DNA from: an uncultured Porphyromonadaceae bacterium
GTDB taxonomy: Bacteria; Bacteroidota; Bacteroidia; Bacteroidales; Muribaculaceae
Assembly: GCA_947176605.1 (NCBI GenBank)
Contig: CAMWRH010000010.1
Span: 1 to 59,085, forward strand
Direction: 5' to 3'
Length of the DNA stretch: 59,085 nucleotides
The notes under the pieces were generated by a model, which had not been told where the DNA came from, searched no databases, and was given only the letters and a program-made list of their open reading frames with translations. This document shows positions 1 through 9,145 of this stretch, piece by piece. How positions within the stretch are numbered: the stretch's first letter is position 1; the number at the start of each line of letters is the position of its first letter. The position numbers and the translations under genes were made by a program.

Positions 1-1
1 G

Positions 2-34
2 GGTGTGGGACTGCTGGGCGCGTTGGCGGGGTAA
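2..34 (+). CDS. possible 3' end of an upstream gene, cut by the window edge
   Basis: The first bases read as ten open codons (GVGLLGALAG) followed by TAA at 32-34. The small hydrophobic residues could be the tail of a protein starting outside the window. This is too short to identify and could be chance. Confidence 0.2.
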   Translation, partial: GVGLLGALAG

Positions 35-102
35 ATTGAACAAAAACGGGGGTGAGGTTGTATTAATTGTGGATTGCTATAAAGTGGCAATCGGATTCTG
101 CT

Positions 103-1386
103 ATGACTATAGTTAATTTTTGCGGTGAGCGGTTGATGCTGCTTGGTTGTGCGGGGCTGCTCGCGGCCGGTCTCGGGGGATGTTCCGACCATAATGATGT
201 GGATCCGGTGCCTGATCTGTCGGCCGGGGCTACTTATACGGGTACTTCTCTTGAACTTTATTATGACGGGGAACAGATGCCGGGGAAGACGGCTGAGGTG
301 AAAGTGGCCGATGGAGAAGCTGAAATGACGTTTTATTCCACGTTTGACCTAAGTCAGCTGACCGGGATGGGGCTGACTGGAGAGCTGGCATCGCCCGGTA
401 TAACGCCGGGTGACAGTAGGCTTGTGCTTACGGCTCCTGCCGTGGCGGGCGACGGAGTGTATGAGGTGGCAGGAAGCGGAGCCACGGATTATGTGACGTT
501 TGATTATACGGGGTCGATTTCGAAGGATAAGATGACGTTCAGCCTTACGGATGTGAAGCTGAAGAATCAGGCTTTGGCCGGGAATGTGTTTGCCCCGGCT
601 CCTATAGTGGGAAATATTGTGTCTGGCTACAGTTCGCTGCCGTTTCACCTTGTGTGGGAGCTGGATCCGGCGGTGGGGGTGGATATCCCGTTGTCGGAGG
701 TGTTGCAGCTGATTGCTACGGCTCCGGTGATACCGGTGTATGATGGGACAGCGTATACATCGGTGGCGCAGGCTTTCTGCAGTCTGGTAAAGACGGTGGC
801 ACTTAAGTCGGACGGCGACATGCCGGTGATGTATGTCAGCACGTTAGGGGGCGCGGCTCATGTGGCCACGAGCTGTGGCAATATGCTTCAGTATGTGCCT
901 GTGGAGTCGGGAATGAAGCTGTATCTGAATCCTTTGCAGGTGGTGAGTGAGGCGTTGCTTGCGCTTTCCGACAATAAGGATGATGCGAAGTTTGATTTTT
1001 CGACATTGCTGAAGCGCTCGTCGGCTGCGGATTCGGGGAGCGCGGCAACCGGTGTTGATCCTGCGTTGACGCGGGCGATGATAGGTGTGCTCCTTAAGGC
1101 TCTTGCTCCGCAGATAGAGGGAGGGGTGCCTCTTACGGTGGCTCCTACCTCGGCCGGCGCGGATATCTATCTTGATACGGCCACGAGTGTGACTTTTCTT
1201 GCCACCCTTCTTCAGGGCGCTCTCCAGAATCCCGATATACAGGCGAAGCTGCAGGAGTATCTTTCCGGAGTGAATCTGCCGGGGGTGAATCCCGATCAAC
1301 TTGCAGGGTTGCTTCAGGCGCTTCCGCAGTACCTGATGAAGACGACGAAGCTTGAGATAGGTCTGAGTCTTGTCAAGGCAGAGTGA
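103..1386 (+). CDS. DUF4925-like lipoprotein
   Basis: This is a predicted exported lipoprotein of about 427 residues with no known enzymatic role. The N-terminus has a hydrophobic stretch ending in a lipobox (LGGC, then SDHNDVDP), so it is probably anchored to the outer membrane. The rest has short beta-strand-like segments and the pattern of Bacteroidales DUF4925 proteins: an early TGT-x-LELYYDG segment, a central region on beta sandwich-like strands, and a C-terminal helical part rich in L, Q and A. I chose the ATG at 103; a TTG at 67 would add 12 residues without improving the signal peptide, and an ATG at 136 would leave a shorter one. The gene stands alone and converges on the CapA-like gene. 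The family name rests on recognition by eye. Confidence 0.7.
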   Translation: MTIVNFCGERLMLLGCAGLLAAGLGGCSDHNDVDPVPDLSAGATYTGTSLELYYDGEQMPGKTAEVKVADGEAEMTFYSTFDLSQLTGMGLTGELASPGITPGDSRLVLTAPAVAGDGVYEVAGSGATDYVTFDYTGSISKDKMTFSLTDVKLKNQALAGNVFAPAPIVGNIVSGYSSLPFHLVWELDPAVGVDIPLSEVLQLIATAPVIPVYDGTAYTSVAQAFCSLVKTVALKSDGDMPVMYVSTLGGAAHVATSCGNMLQYVPVESGMKLYLNPLQVVSEALLALSDNKDDAKFDFSTLLKRSSAADSGSAATGVDPALTRAMIGVLLKALAPQIEGGVPLTVAPTSAGADIYLDTATSVTFLATLLQGALQNPDIQAKLQEYLSGVNLPGVNPDQLAGLLQALPQYLMKTTKLEIGLSLVKAE

Positions 1387-1415
1387 GTGTAAGATACTCC
1401 CGAAGAGATAAGACG

Positions 1416-1457
1416 GATGCCGCCCGCAGTGACCAGAGAGTCCTGACGGGCGGCATC
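1416..1457. terminator. bidirectional hairpin between convergent genes
   Basis: An 11-bp perfect stem (1416-1426 with 1447-1457) lies between the stop codons of the DUF4925-like and CapA-like genes. The flanks are only moderately T-rich, so its strength is uncertain, but its position fits a shared terminator. Confidence 0.6.
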
Positions 1458-1521
1458 TGTATATGTAGGGATGATTACGGTGTCCGGGTGTGGGGGAAGA
1501 GCTGCGTATGGAGCATGCCGC

Positions 1522-2640
1522 TTAGCGGGATATTGAATCGGTGGATGCGGCAGTATGGATATAGGGCACCCCGACGTTGCGGCGGTCAAACAGGCGGCTG
1601 GCAGAGCTTTGGAACATCAGCCATTTCCCCCATTCGGCTTTCGGTACGTGTGTCGGGGCTGCCTGTGAAGGTATTACGGTGAAGTTGGTCCCAGGGCCGG
1701 TGGGTTTGGCGCAATAGATAAGGTCGTAGGCGGCGTCGGCTATGCGGGGAGTGCCGTCGGGATCGCGTCGGAGGCGGACCTTGACCAAAGCGCCGCCCCG
1801 GGTGTCGGTGGTCTTCATGTTGGATATGAAGTTGCCGAGAGAGTATACCACGAGTACATCCTTCTGATGCGTATCATTGTGAACGATTTCCATAGGCTGC
1901 ACTACGTGAGGATGGCTTCCGATGATCATGTCGACTCCCTGGTCGGCGAGGAATCCGGCGAGACTGCGCTGTGAGGCGTTTTCTTCAAGTACGTATTCGA
2001 TGCCCCAGTGAATGGTGACGCAGATGAGTTCGGCTCCGGCATTGCGGGTGATTGAGATTTCGCGGGCCATCCGGTCGCGGTCGATGAGGGCTACCTCCAT
2101 TCCGTCGCGGGGAGATATGCCGTTGGTGCCGTAGGTATAGTTGAGGAATCCGATATGGAAACCGTTGATATTCCTGACGAACGGGATCAGCGAGTCGCGT
2201 TGCAGAGAATCGCGGTATGTGCCGATATGGTCGACACGGAGGGAGTCGAGAGCCGTGAGTGTGCGTCGGGCGGCGGTGTCGCCGGAGTCGAGGCAATGGT
2301 TGTTGGCGGTGAGGAAGAGATCGAACCCGGCATCGCGAAGGGCTTCGGCGTAGGAGTCGGGAGCCGAGAAACAAGGGTATCCGCTATATCGGGGGCCTCC
2401 GCCGAGGGGCACTTCGAGATTGCATACTGCATAATCCGCCTTCATGATGTCCGGGGCTATGAGAGGGAAGCAGCCGGAGTAATCGTATCGCTTGCCTTGA
2501 CCCTCGGCGAGGGCCTGGTCAAGCTGCGCCTGATGCTGCATTGCGTCGCCGACAAAAAGGAGCTCGGCTGCCGGAGCTTGTCCGGCAGCCGCGTCAGCTC
2601 CTATTATGAAGCTTAGGAGAGAGAAGAGGAGTATTGACAT
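1522..2640 (-). CDS. CapA-family metallophosphatase-like protein
   Basis: The protein has 372 residues and belongs to the CapA / poly-gamma-glutamate synthesis family (PGA_cap fold, related to calcineurin-like phosphoesterases). Metal-site-like motifs are visible: GDAM at 31-34, NLE at 74-76, NNHCLD at 113-118, HW at 211-212 and GSHPHVVQ at 241-248. An N-terminal hydrophobic stretch (about 1-20) suggests export. No other capsule or poly-gamma-glutamate gene lies nearby, so polymer synthesis is not supported; a periplasmic phosphoesterase is just as likely. It starts 27 bases after folD ends and is the last gene of a minus-strand run beginning at the glgA-like gene. Confidence 0.85.
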   Translation of the reverse strand: MSILLFSLLSFIIGADAAAGQAPAAELLFVGDAMQHQAQLDQALAEGQGKRYDYSGCFPLIAPDIMKADYAVCNLEVPLGGGPRYSGYPCFSAPDSYAEALRDAGFDLFLTANNHCLDSGDTAARRTLTALDSLRVDHIGTYRDSLQRDSLIPFVRNINGFHIGFLNYTYGTNGISPRDGMEVALIDRDRMAREISITRNAGAELICVTIHWGIEYVLEENASQRSLAGFLADQGVDMIIGSHPHVVQPMEIVHNDTHQKDVLVVYSLGNFISNMKTTDTRGGALVKVRLRRDPDGTPRIADAAYDLIYCAKPTGPGTNFTVIPSQAAPTHVPKAEWGKWLMFQSSASRLFDRRNVGVPYIHTAASTDSISR

Positions 2641-2667
2641 TGGGGTATATAGCGTGTGTTTAATTGA

Positions 2668-3549
2668 TTATGCCGGGAGCTCGCCTCTGCGAGCGGCGAG
2701 GGTGTTGAGCATCAGGATGCAATTGGTCATGGGTCCAACACCGCCGGGGACAGGAGTGATCCATGAGCATTTCGGGCTTACTGCATCGAAATCCACATCT
2801 CCGCGCAGGCGAGATCCGCTTTTGGCCGTGGGATCGGGGACGCGTGTAGTGCCTACGTCGATAATCACGGCGCCTTCCTTGACCATATCCTCCTTCAGGA
2901 ATCCGGGGACTCCGAGAGCGGCCACGATTATATCGGCCTGGAGGCATTTTTCCTTTATGTCGGGAGTGGAGGAATGGCATACGGTGACTGTGCAGTCGCC
3001 CGGGAGAGCTTTCTGCATAAGCATAGTGGCGATGGGCTTGCCTACGATGTTGCTTCGACCGAGCACTACGGCGTGTTTCCCCTTGGTCGGGATATCGTAG
3101 CGCCGCAGGAGCTCGATGATGCCGGCGGGAGTGGCCGGGCGGAATGCGGGCAGGCCTATGGCCATGCGGCCGACGTTGATGGGGTGGAATCCGTCGACAT
3201 CCTTCCTGTAGTCAAGTGCTTCGGTGACTTTCTGGGTGTCGATGTGGCGTGGGAGGGGGAGCTGTATGATAATGCCGTCGACTTCGGGGTCGTCGTTGAG
3301 GCGTGAGATTTCGGCGATGAGCTGCTCTTCGGAGATGGACTCATCGAAACGGAGATTAGTGGAACGTATGCCTACGGCGTTGCAGTTCTTTTCCTTGTTG
3401 GCCACGTAGGCTTCCGAGCCCCCGTCGTGGCCCACGATGATAGCCACCAGATGAGGCGGACGCTCTCCGTGGGCAGTGAGTTGCTTTACTTCGGCTGCTA
3501 TTTCTTCCTTGATGCGGGCAGCCATCAGTTTGCCATCGATAATCTGCAT
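2668..3549 (-). CDS. folD: bifunctional methylenetetrahydrofolate dehydrogenase / cyclohydrolase
   Basis: FolD interconverts 5,10-methylene-THF, 5,10-methenyl-THF and 10-formyl-THF in the cytosol with NADP as cofactor. The length of 293 residues is normal. The catalytic Y48-x3-K52 pair (in AYVANKEK), the PLP-LP substrate segment ([10 protein letters not shown]), the nucleotide-binding segment [12 protein letters not shown] and the C-terminal signature [10 protein letters not shown] are all present. It supplies one-carbon units for purines and formyl-Met-tRNA. It sits between the DUF4270 and CapA-like genes with gaps under 50 bases, suggesting co-transcription. The glycine cleavage operon at 51.1 kb feeds the same folate pool. 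Confidence 0.97.
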   Translation of the reverse strand: MQIIDGKLMAARIKEEIAAEVKQLTAHGERPPHLVAIIVGHDGGSEAYVANKEKNCNAVGIRSTNLRFDESISEEQLIAEISRLNDDPEVDGIIIQLPLPRHIDTQKVTEALDYRKDVDGFHPINVGRMAIGLPAFRPATPAGIIELLRRYDIPTKGKHAVVLGRSNIVGKPIATMLMQKALPGDCTVTVCHSSTPDIKEKCLQADIIVAALGVPGFLKEDMVKEGAVIIDVGTTRVPDPTAKSGSRLRGDVDFDAVSPKCSWITPVPGGVGPMTNCILMLNTLAARRGELPA

Positions 3550-3598
3550 ATTCTGGAAACAGTGGATTAATGTACTGTGGAAATCCGGAGCCGGGCTG

Positions 3599-5020
3599 TC
3601 ACTTTACCAGCTGGCTTGTAAATGTGAATACGAGCACGGCATGGTCGGTGTCGATTACGGCCATTCTCGGAGAAGAGATATATGGAGAGCATCCGGTGAC
3701 GTAGATTGTGATTGATCCGTCGTAGCTGTTGGTGACAGTCTCGGTTGTGAAATTGACGGGAATCAGAGTGAAATCCACGTCGTCGGGATCGATCTGCTTC
3801 CCTTTGTTCTTGAGGTCGACGATGTATTGGCGCATCGAGGAGAATTCGTAACGCCCGGATGTAGAGGAGTATGTGCCGCGGAAGGAAGTCTTATTGTCGG
3901 GGACTTTGCCGTTGGCGAAGAAGTCGTCGATTTCCGAGGTCTTGATCATCAGGAGTTCGGGCGGGGGCAGTATGCCGTAATCGTTGTTGATGCTCGTGGC
4001 CGGGAGGGCGAAAGTGAGGTTGTTGATTACGGACAGGTTGCGGTCGGCAGCCCAATACTGTTCAAGAATCCGTTCGGCGGGGAAAGTAAGGCGCACCCGG
4101 TAACCGGAGGGTGTGGTGATCACCTTTTTGCCCTGGCTGACGAGATCCGTCACGGCCTGCGAGGGTTCATAACTGATGATAGAGCTTGCGATGGTCTCGG
4201 GAGATGAAGCGAAGAGGCATACGGAGTCCTTCATCGTGACGCGTTTGGCTACGGATACGTCATCCTCCACTACGTTGCGCGTGATGAAGTAGTGGTAATA
4301 GAGGAAAAGTCGTGTGGCCTGCACGTTGGCCAGGGCTCCACGGCCGAAAGAGGATCTGACGTAAAGGCCCGGGTAGACCTTGTTGAAATCCTGAGGCCAG
4401 TCGAAGATCGGGGCGCCGTTGCGGTAAGCGTTGAAAGCATCGACGGCCCATTGCTTCGGGAGAGGGAATGCGATGGAGAGGCGATTGTCGTTGTAGAATG
4501 CGGAGTCCGACAGGGCGATGGAGGAGAGAGTGTAATTGCGGGTGGCGATCACATCGTCGGGGTCGTAGTAACCCTGAGGGTTGAAGTCGCTTCTGAGGTC
4601 GGCCGGGAGGGCTTTTGTAAGCCTGTAGATTTTGAGTTGCTGTGGAGCCAGGGTGTCGCCGATTGTGGCGTTGCGGGGCATCTCGAGCACCATTTTCATG
4701 GAGTCTACCCTTTCGACGCCAATAGAGTCGGGAATAGCCATGGCAGAGGCGGAGAGGAGCTGGGTGACATAGTCGGCCGAGAGGCGTCCGTACTCAGCGG
4801 CCGAGATGTTGCCGAGCAGAGTCGTTGTGGACCGGGCATCGATATTGAGGGCATCTATAGTGGATGCGTCGATTCCGAGTACGAGGGAATCGACTGAAAT
4901 GCTGACCTCTCCGTTGACGATGGAGCTGCCTATCGAACTTACATCATCCTGACAGGATGATATTCCGACAGCCGAGATAATGGAGGTTAAAGCCGGTATG
5001 GCCAGACGTATTGGCTTCAT
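3599..5020 (-). CDS. DUF4270 lipoprotein
   Basis: This exported lipoprotein of 473 residues matches the Bacteroidetes DUF4270 family. It has a signal peptide with a lipobox-like SSC ending at C23. The following segment ([12 protein letters not shown], then [11 protein letters not shown]) and the repeated [18 protein letters not shown] strands are typical. The function is unknown; the fold is probably beta-rich and surface exposed or periplasmic. It lies 61 bases after the glgA-like gene on the same strand. From memory, this pairing next to panC-panD is conserved in Bacteroides. Confidence 0.85.
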   Translation of the reverse strand: MKPIRLAIPALTSIISAVGISSCQDDVSSIGSSIVNGEVSISVDSLVLGIDASTIDALNIDARSTTTLLGNISAAEYGRLSADYVTQLLSASAMAIPDSIGVERVDSMKMVLEMPRNATIGDTLAPQQLKIYRLTKALPADLRSDFNPQGYYDPDDVIATRNYTLSSIALSDSAFYNDNRLSIAFPLPKQWAVDAFNAYRNGAPIFDWPQDFNKVYPGLYVRSSFGRGALANVQATRLFLYYHYFITRNVVEDDVSVAKRVTMKDSVCLFASSPETIASSIISYEPSQAVTDLVSQGKKVITTPSGYRVRLTFPAERILEQYWAADRNLSVINNLTFALPATSINNDYGILPPPELLMIKTSEIDDFFANGKVPDNKTSFRGTYSSTSGRYEFSSMRQYIVDLKNKGKQIDPDDVDFTLIPVNFTTETVTNSYDGSITIYVTGCSPYISSPRMAVIDTDHAVLVFTFTSQLVK

Positions 5021-5081
5021 AGGAATGGATTAATGGGATGTGAAGGGGCTGACAGGATTAAGAGTTGGCATCCTGTCGGCA

Positions 5082-5897
5082 TCAGATTGATTCGTAGAAA
5101 TCGGGGAACTGTGCCACTCCTTTTTCATCGATATCCTGCTTTGTGAGCACCAGAAGTCCCTTTTGGTTGATGTATTGCAGGAGTTCAGGGTCGGGTTCCG
5201 GAGTGAGGAATACCACGGCGTCGGCATTGTCGATTGCAATGCGATGGAGTGTGTTGACATCCATCCGGTCAGCCTTGTATTTATCCACGAGGTCGGCCGG
5301 GAGTCCGTCTTCGATGAGTTTCCGCACGATTTCGGTGTCGATCGGAGCCATTTCGGGATTTGCGGGCTCGATGCAGTAGATGATTTTTGGAGCCGGAGCG
5401 GATGCGCTGTCGGGAGTGTACATGGAGCGCATGTAGAGAGGAGTGAGCGCCGTCATCCACCCTGAGCATTGAATTATTTCAGGATCCCATTTGAGTTTCT
5501 TTACGGTCTCCATAGTACCGCGTGCGAAATACAGCGCACGCTCATCGTTGTCGGGCCGGTTGGAGCCAAACGCGTCGATGTCGGAGTCTTCTTTAGTGAA
5601 GTAGTCGTCGTTGTCGATGAAATAGACCTGGATACGCACTGGCTGCATGCTGGCGACCTTGAGGATAAGGGGGTGGTCGTTGTCGTTGATTTCGATATTC
5701 AGACCGCTCAGACGTATTACCTCATGGAGCTGATTGCGACGCTCGTTGACGTTGCCGAATTTCGGCATGAAAGTTCTTACCTCAAAGCGTTTCCCCTGAA
5801 GCGACTGGGGTAGCGCTTTGCCGAAGGAGGAGATTTCGTTGGCGGGGAGATAGGGAGCTATCTCCTGCGATACGAAAAGGATTTTTTTAGCTGCCAT
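5082..5897 (-). CDS. orphan glycogen/starch synthase N-terminal (GT5) domain protein
   Basis: The protein has 271 residues, starting at the ATG at 5897 (MAAKKILFVSQEIAPYL). It resembles only the N-terminal Rossmann half of GT5 glycogen synthases, which normally exceed 450 residues; the GT1-like C-terminal half is absent. The ADP-glucose-binding K-x-GG-L motif expected near the N-terminus is replaced by NEISSFG. Later segments (WDPEIIQCSGWMTALTPLY; IDNADAVVFLTPE) still fit the family. Automated annotation would call it glycogen synthase, but catalysis alone looks unlikely. It is divergent from panC and first in a run with DUF4270, folD and the CapA-like gene. An upstream in-frame extension to 6038 crosses the promoter region and is not credible. 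Confidence 0.8.
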   Translation of the reverse strand: MAAKKILFVSQEIAPYLPANEISSFGKALPQSLQGKRFEVRTFMPKFGNVNERRNQLHEVIRLSGLNIEINDNDHPLILKVASMQPVRIQVYFIDNDDYFTKEDSDIDAFGSNRPDNDERALYFARGTMETVKKLKWDPEIIQCSGWMTALTPLYMRSMYTPDSASAPAPKIIYCIEPANPEMAPIDTEIVRKLIEDGLPADLVDKYKADRMDVNTLHRIAIDNADAVVFLTPEPDPELLQYINQKGLLVLTKQDIDEKGVAQFPDFYESI

Positions 5898-6004
5898 TTT
5901 ATACAGATTATATTGATGGGCGACACCAGATCTCGGCGATGCCAGAATAGTCCGCCGATCCCACGGCATCGCGACGGGCGGGCGTGGGCGTGCGGACGCA
6001 AATG

Positions 6005-6012
6005 CAAAATTA
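6005..6012 (-). promoter_or_regulatory. candidate -7 element for the glgA-like/DUF4270/folD unit
   Basis: The minus strand reads TAATTTTG here, matching the Bacteroidetes TAnnTTTG element about 110 bases before the start codon. I see no convincing TTTG 19-21 bases further upstream. Confidence 0.35.
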
Positions 6013-6126
6013 GCAAAAAAATGTGATATTGCGTGCATATGTCGGAGATGAATGACTTAAATTTAGTGAAAATGGGGGTGTTGCGGGGGTGGATATGGAA
6101 GAAAATGCTGATTATGGATGAAATTG

Positions 6127-6158
6127 ATTGGGTGTATGGGGATAATTTAGTAACTTTG
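6127..6158 (+). promoter_or_regulatory. promoter of panC-panD-ffh
   Basis: ATTG at 6127-6130, a 20-base spacer and TAACTTTG at 6151-6158 match the Bacteroidetes -33/-7 consensus. The predicted transcript carries a leader of about 160 bases before panC. The 430-base gap 5898-6327 holds this promoter, the opposing -7 box and the structured leader, and no gene. Confidence 0.7.
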
Positions 6159-6179
6159 AAGGCTGAAATATAAAGAATG

Positions 6180-6327
6180 CGGCTCCCCAGGTCATGGGAA
6201 GAGCCGGCGGCCGGTGTCGCGGCAGTCAGTGCGGATTCAGAACCGTGCGGGCGAGTGATGCATGTAATAGCCGTCGGGTCAACCCGGAAGCAAGGATGAC
6301 CGAGAAAAAGACCCAACAAACAAGAAT
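6180..6327 (+). other. structured 5' leader of panC (candidate cis-regulatory RNA)
   Basis: The leader is G+C-rich and foldable. CGGCTC at 6180-6185 pairs with GAGCCG at 6201-6206, and inside it CCCA 6186-6189 pairs with TGGG 6195-6198. CGGT at 6212-6215 can pair with ACCG at 6242-6245. CGGG 6275-6278 can pair with CCCG 6283-6286. I do not recognise a known riboswitch class. The final 25 bases are A-rich and unstructured, as is common before Bacteroidetes start codons. Confidence 0.4.
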
Positions 6328-7176
6328 ATGCAGATTATCCGCAGTGTCGGCGAACTGACCGACTATGTGGCGATGCAGAAGAATCATCACCACGCGATAG
6401 GCTTTGTGCCCACCATGGGGGCGCTTCATGCCGGGCATATCTCGCTCGTGGAGCGGGCAGTACGGGATAATGAAGTCACGATAGTAAGTGTGTTCGTCAA
6501 TCCCACGCAGTTCAATAATCCGTCAGATCTTGCCACCTATCCCCGTCAGGAGGAAGAGGATTTCAGGATGCTGGCAGAAGCCGGAGTGTCGGCGGTATTT
6601 GCCCCGACCGTATCGGAGATGTATCCGTCGGGGACGGCCCGCGAGCATGAGTATGATCTCGGGAGTGCGGCAGAAGTAATGGAGGGGAAATACCGTCCGG
6701 GGCATTTCCAGGGTGTGGCCCAGGTAGTGCACCGTCTGTTTGAACTCGTGCGACCGGACCGTGCGTACTTCGGAGAGAAGGATTTCCAGCAGATTGCCGT
6801 GATACGCAATATGGTAGAGTCGGAGCATGTGGATGTGGAGATTATCGCATGTCCGATCAGACGTGGAGCCGACGGGCTGGCCTTGTCGTCGCGCAATGCG
6901 CTGCTGAGTGAAGAGCAGCGCCGGCGGGCTCCCGGGATATATGCGGCATTGAGCGAGAGTGTGGAATATGCGCGTACGCATACGGTGCGCCAGACGCACG
7001 AGATGGTGGTGGAGCGTATAAATGCCATCCCTGAGATGCGTGTGGAATACTATGAGATAGTAGATGGCCGCACGCTGATGCCTGTGGAAGAATGGAGCGA
7101 GAGCGACTTTGTGGTAGGGTGTATCACGGTGTATAACGGCGAGGTGCGTCTGATTGACAATATCCGCTATAAGTGA
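6328..7176 (+). CDS. panC: pantoate--beta-alanine ligase (pantothenate synthetase)
   Basis: PanC joins pantoate and beta-alanine with ATP to make pantothenate, the CoA precursor. The 282-residue protein has the nucleotidyl-transferase HIGH-like motif in PTMGALHAGH (28-37), the VNPTQFN substrate segment, YFGEKDFQQ, and the LALSSRN loop in place of KMSKS. It is followed by panD, which makes the beta-alanine, so the last steps are encoded side by side; panB and panE are not in the window. The start is set by the first ATG after the A-rich leader. Confidence 0.97.
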   Translation: MQIIRSVGELTDYVAMQKNHHHAIGFVPTMGALHAGHISLVERAVRDNEVTIVSVFVNPTQFNNPSDLATYPRQEEEDFRMLAEAGVSAVFAPTVSEMYPSGTAREHEYDLGSAAEVMEGKYRPGHFQGVAQVVHRLFELVRPDRAYFGEKDFQQIAVIRNMVESEHVDVEIIACPIRRGADGLALSSRNALLSEEQRRRAPGIYAALSESVEYARTHTVRQTHEMVVERINAIPEMRVEYYEIVDGRTLMPVEEWSESDFVVGCITVYNGEVRLIDNIRYK

Positions 7177-7257
7177 GAACCCGGTACGATTAACCGTAAC
7201 AAGGCGCCCGGGATGATATATCCGGGCTCCTGATACCTGACAAAAAAAAGAATTGCA

Positions 7258-7608
7258 ATGCTTATAGAGATGATGCAGGCCAAGATACACCGAGTGACGG
7301 TGACCGAGGCCAATCTTAACTATATCGGAAGCATCACGATAGATTCCGCCCTTCTTGAGGCTGCCGGCATCATACCGGGCCAGAGGGTGTATATAGTCAA
7401 CAATAATAATGGCGAGCGCCTGGACACATACGTGATTGCGGGTCCGGCAGGGAGCGGAGTGGTATGCCTCAACGGAGCCGCCGCGCGTAAGGCCCAGCCC
7501 GGCGATGTGGTGATAATCATGAGTTATGTGCAGTTGACTCCGGAGGAGGCACGCGATTTCCGTCCGCGTGTAGTGTTCCCGGACACAGCGACCAACCGCC
7601 TCGTGTAA
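7258..7608 (+). CDS. panD: aspartate 1-decarboxylase proenzyme
   Basis: PanD decarboxylates aspartate to beta-alanine using a pyruvoyl group formed by self-cleavage. The 116-residue length is typical. The Gly24-Ser25 cleavage site (NYIGSITID) is intact, along with K9, R54-region strands and the conserved NGAAAR segment that binds substrate. The gap after panC is 81 bases and contains a 6-bp hairpin (7206-7211 with 7222-7227) without a T-run, so read-through is expected. Confidence 0.97.
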   Translation: MLIEMMQAKIHRVTVTEANLNYIGSITIDSALLEAAGIIPGQRVYIVNNNNGERLDTYVIAGPAGSGVVCLNGAAARKAQPGDVVIIMSYVQLTPEEARDFRPRVVFPDTATNRLV

Positions 7609-7667
7609 TTTAGGCGAAGGGTCTATGTAAAAGAGAAATATCAGAAAAGTAAAGAGGATAAAAGAAT

Positions 7668-9008
7668 ATGTTTGATAATTTATCGGAGCGACTTGAACGG
7701 TCGTTCAAGATGTTGAAAGGCGAGGGTCGCATCACTGAGATTAATGTGGCCGAGACACTGAAGGATGTGCGCAGGGCTCTTCAGGATGCCGATGTCAACT
7801 ATAAAGTGGCCAAAGAATTTACGAATACGGTCAAGAAGAAGGCCCTTGGTCAGAACGTGCTGACGGCAGTAAAGCCGAAAGAGCTGATGGTGAAGATTTT
7901 CCATGACGAGATGACAGCTCTCATGGGAGGCAACAAGGCTCCACTGAATCTTGACGGGAAGCCGGCCGTGATACTGATGTCGGGTCTTCAGGGATCCGGT
8001 AAGACCACCTTCTCGGGTAAGCTTGCCAAGTATCTCGGCACCGTAAAGCATAAGAAGCCCCTGCTTGTGGCCGGCGACGTATATCGTCCGGCGGCCATAG
8101 AGCAGCTCAAGGTTGTGGGTGCGGGAATCAATGTGCCTGTATACAGTGAGGATGGCAATATGAATCCGGTAGAGATAGCGCGTAACGCGATATCCTACGC
8201 CAAGGCCAATGGCCATGACCTTGTGATCATCGACACTGCGGGACGCCTGGCTGTGGATGAGGAGATGATGGATGAGATCAGCAACATCAAGAATGCCGTC
8301 AATCCGCAGGAAATCCTGTTTGTAGTGGATTCTATGACGGGTAATGATGCCGTGAATACAGCCAAAGCCTTCAATGACCGTCTTGATTTCAATGGTGTGA
8401 TCCTGACCAAACTTGACGGCGATACGCGCGGTGGCGCGGCTCTGTCGATAAGCGCTGTGGTCAATAAGCCTATCAAATTCATCGGCTCAGGCGAGAAGAT
8501 GGAGGATATCCAGGAGTTCAATCCGGAGGGTATGGCAAGCCGAATCCTCGGCATGGGCGACATCGTGGAGCTCGTGGGGCGCGCCCAAAGCGTGTATGAC
8601 GAGAAAGAGGCCCGTAAGCTTGAGGAGAAGATACGCCGCAACAAATTCGACTTCGAAGACTTCATGCGCCAGATCGGTCAGATCAAGAAGATGGGTAACC
8701 TCAAGGATATCGCATCCATGATCCCCGGTGTAGGGAAGGCGATCAAGAACATCGACATCCCCGATGATGCCTTCAAGAGCATCGAGGCCATCATCAACTC
8801 CATGACGGTATATGAGCGTCAGAACCCTGAGGTGATCAATCAGTCGCGCCGTCAGCGCATCGCCAAGGGAAGCGGCACGAGCCTTCAGGAGGTCAACAAG
8901 CTTCTGAAGCAGTTCCAGGAGACGCGCAAGATGATGCATGCCGCATCGAAGATGAATCCTAAGAAGATGATGGCTATGGCGCAGCAGATGCGCAAGCCGC
9001 GTTTCTGA
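7668..9008 (+). CDS. ffh: signal recognition particle protein Ffh
   Basis: Ffh binds signal sequences of nascent membrane proteins and 4.5S RNA, and docks on FtsY. The 446-residue protein has the N helical bundle (1-90), the G domain with GLQGSGKTT at 106-114, DTAGRL and TKLDGD, and a methionine-rich M domain from about residue 300 ending in MAMAQQMRKPRF. It follows panD by 59 bases and ends in two strong hairpins. 4.5S RNA and ftsY are not in this window. Confidence 0.98.
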   Translation: MFDNLSERLERSFKMLKGEGRITEINVAETLKDVRRALQDADVNYKVAKEFTNTVKKKALGQNVLTAVKPKELMVKIFHDEMTALMGGNKAPLNLDGKPAVILMSGLQGSGKTTFSGKLAKYLGTVKHKKPLLVAGDVYRPAAIEQLKVVGAGINVPVYSEDGNMNPVEIARNAISYAKANGHDLVIIDTAGRLAVDEEMMDEISNIKNAVNPQEILFVVDSMTGNDAVNTAKAFNDRLDFNGVILTKLDGDTRGGAALSISAVVNKPIKFIGSGEKMEDIQEFNPEGMASRILGMGDIVELVGRAQSVYDEKEARKLEEKIRRNKFDFEDFMRQIGQIKKMGNLKDIASMIPGVGKAIKNIDIPDDAFKSIEAIINSMTVYERQNPEVINQSRRQRIAKGSGTSLQEVNKLLKQFQETRKMMHAASKMNPKKMMAMAQQMRKPRF

Positions 9009-9019
9009 AGAAGAGTCAC

Positions 9020-9048
9020 GGTCTGGCGCCGGGCAACGGCGCCAGACC
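9020..9048. terminator. hairpin downstream of ffh
   Basis: A perfect 11-bp stem, 9020-9030 with 9038-9048, has a 7-base loop and lies 12 bases after the ffh stop. No long T-run follows, but a second hairpin comes 14 bases later. Confidence 0.65.
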
Positions 9049-9061
9049 GCGTGGATAAAGG

Positions 9062-9096
9062 ATACCCCCGGTGGAGACTGACTCCGCCGGGGGTAT
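9062..9096. terminator. second hairpin, between ffh and the convergent DUF5723 gene
   Basis: A 15-bp stem (9062-9076 with 9082-9096) has one G-U pair and a 5-base loop. It lies between convergent stops and probably ends transcription from both sides. Tandem terminators of this strength suggest a need to insulate ffh from the minus-strand genes. Confidence 0.7.
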
Positions 9097-9145
9097 TTGC
9101 TTATCTGTATGCCGGGGCCCGAGGCAGGCCCCTTTCAGGTCAGGA

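Noticed and set aside
5898..6038. Extension of the glgA-like protein by 47 residues
   Set aside because: It runs through the divergent promoter region and has no family support.
6159..6327. Cobalamin, TPP, SAM or THF riboswitch before panC
   Set aside because: None of the conserved cores of these classes could be recognised, so it is only reported as a structured leader.
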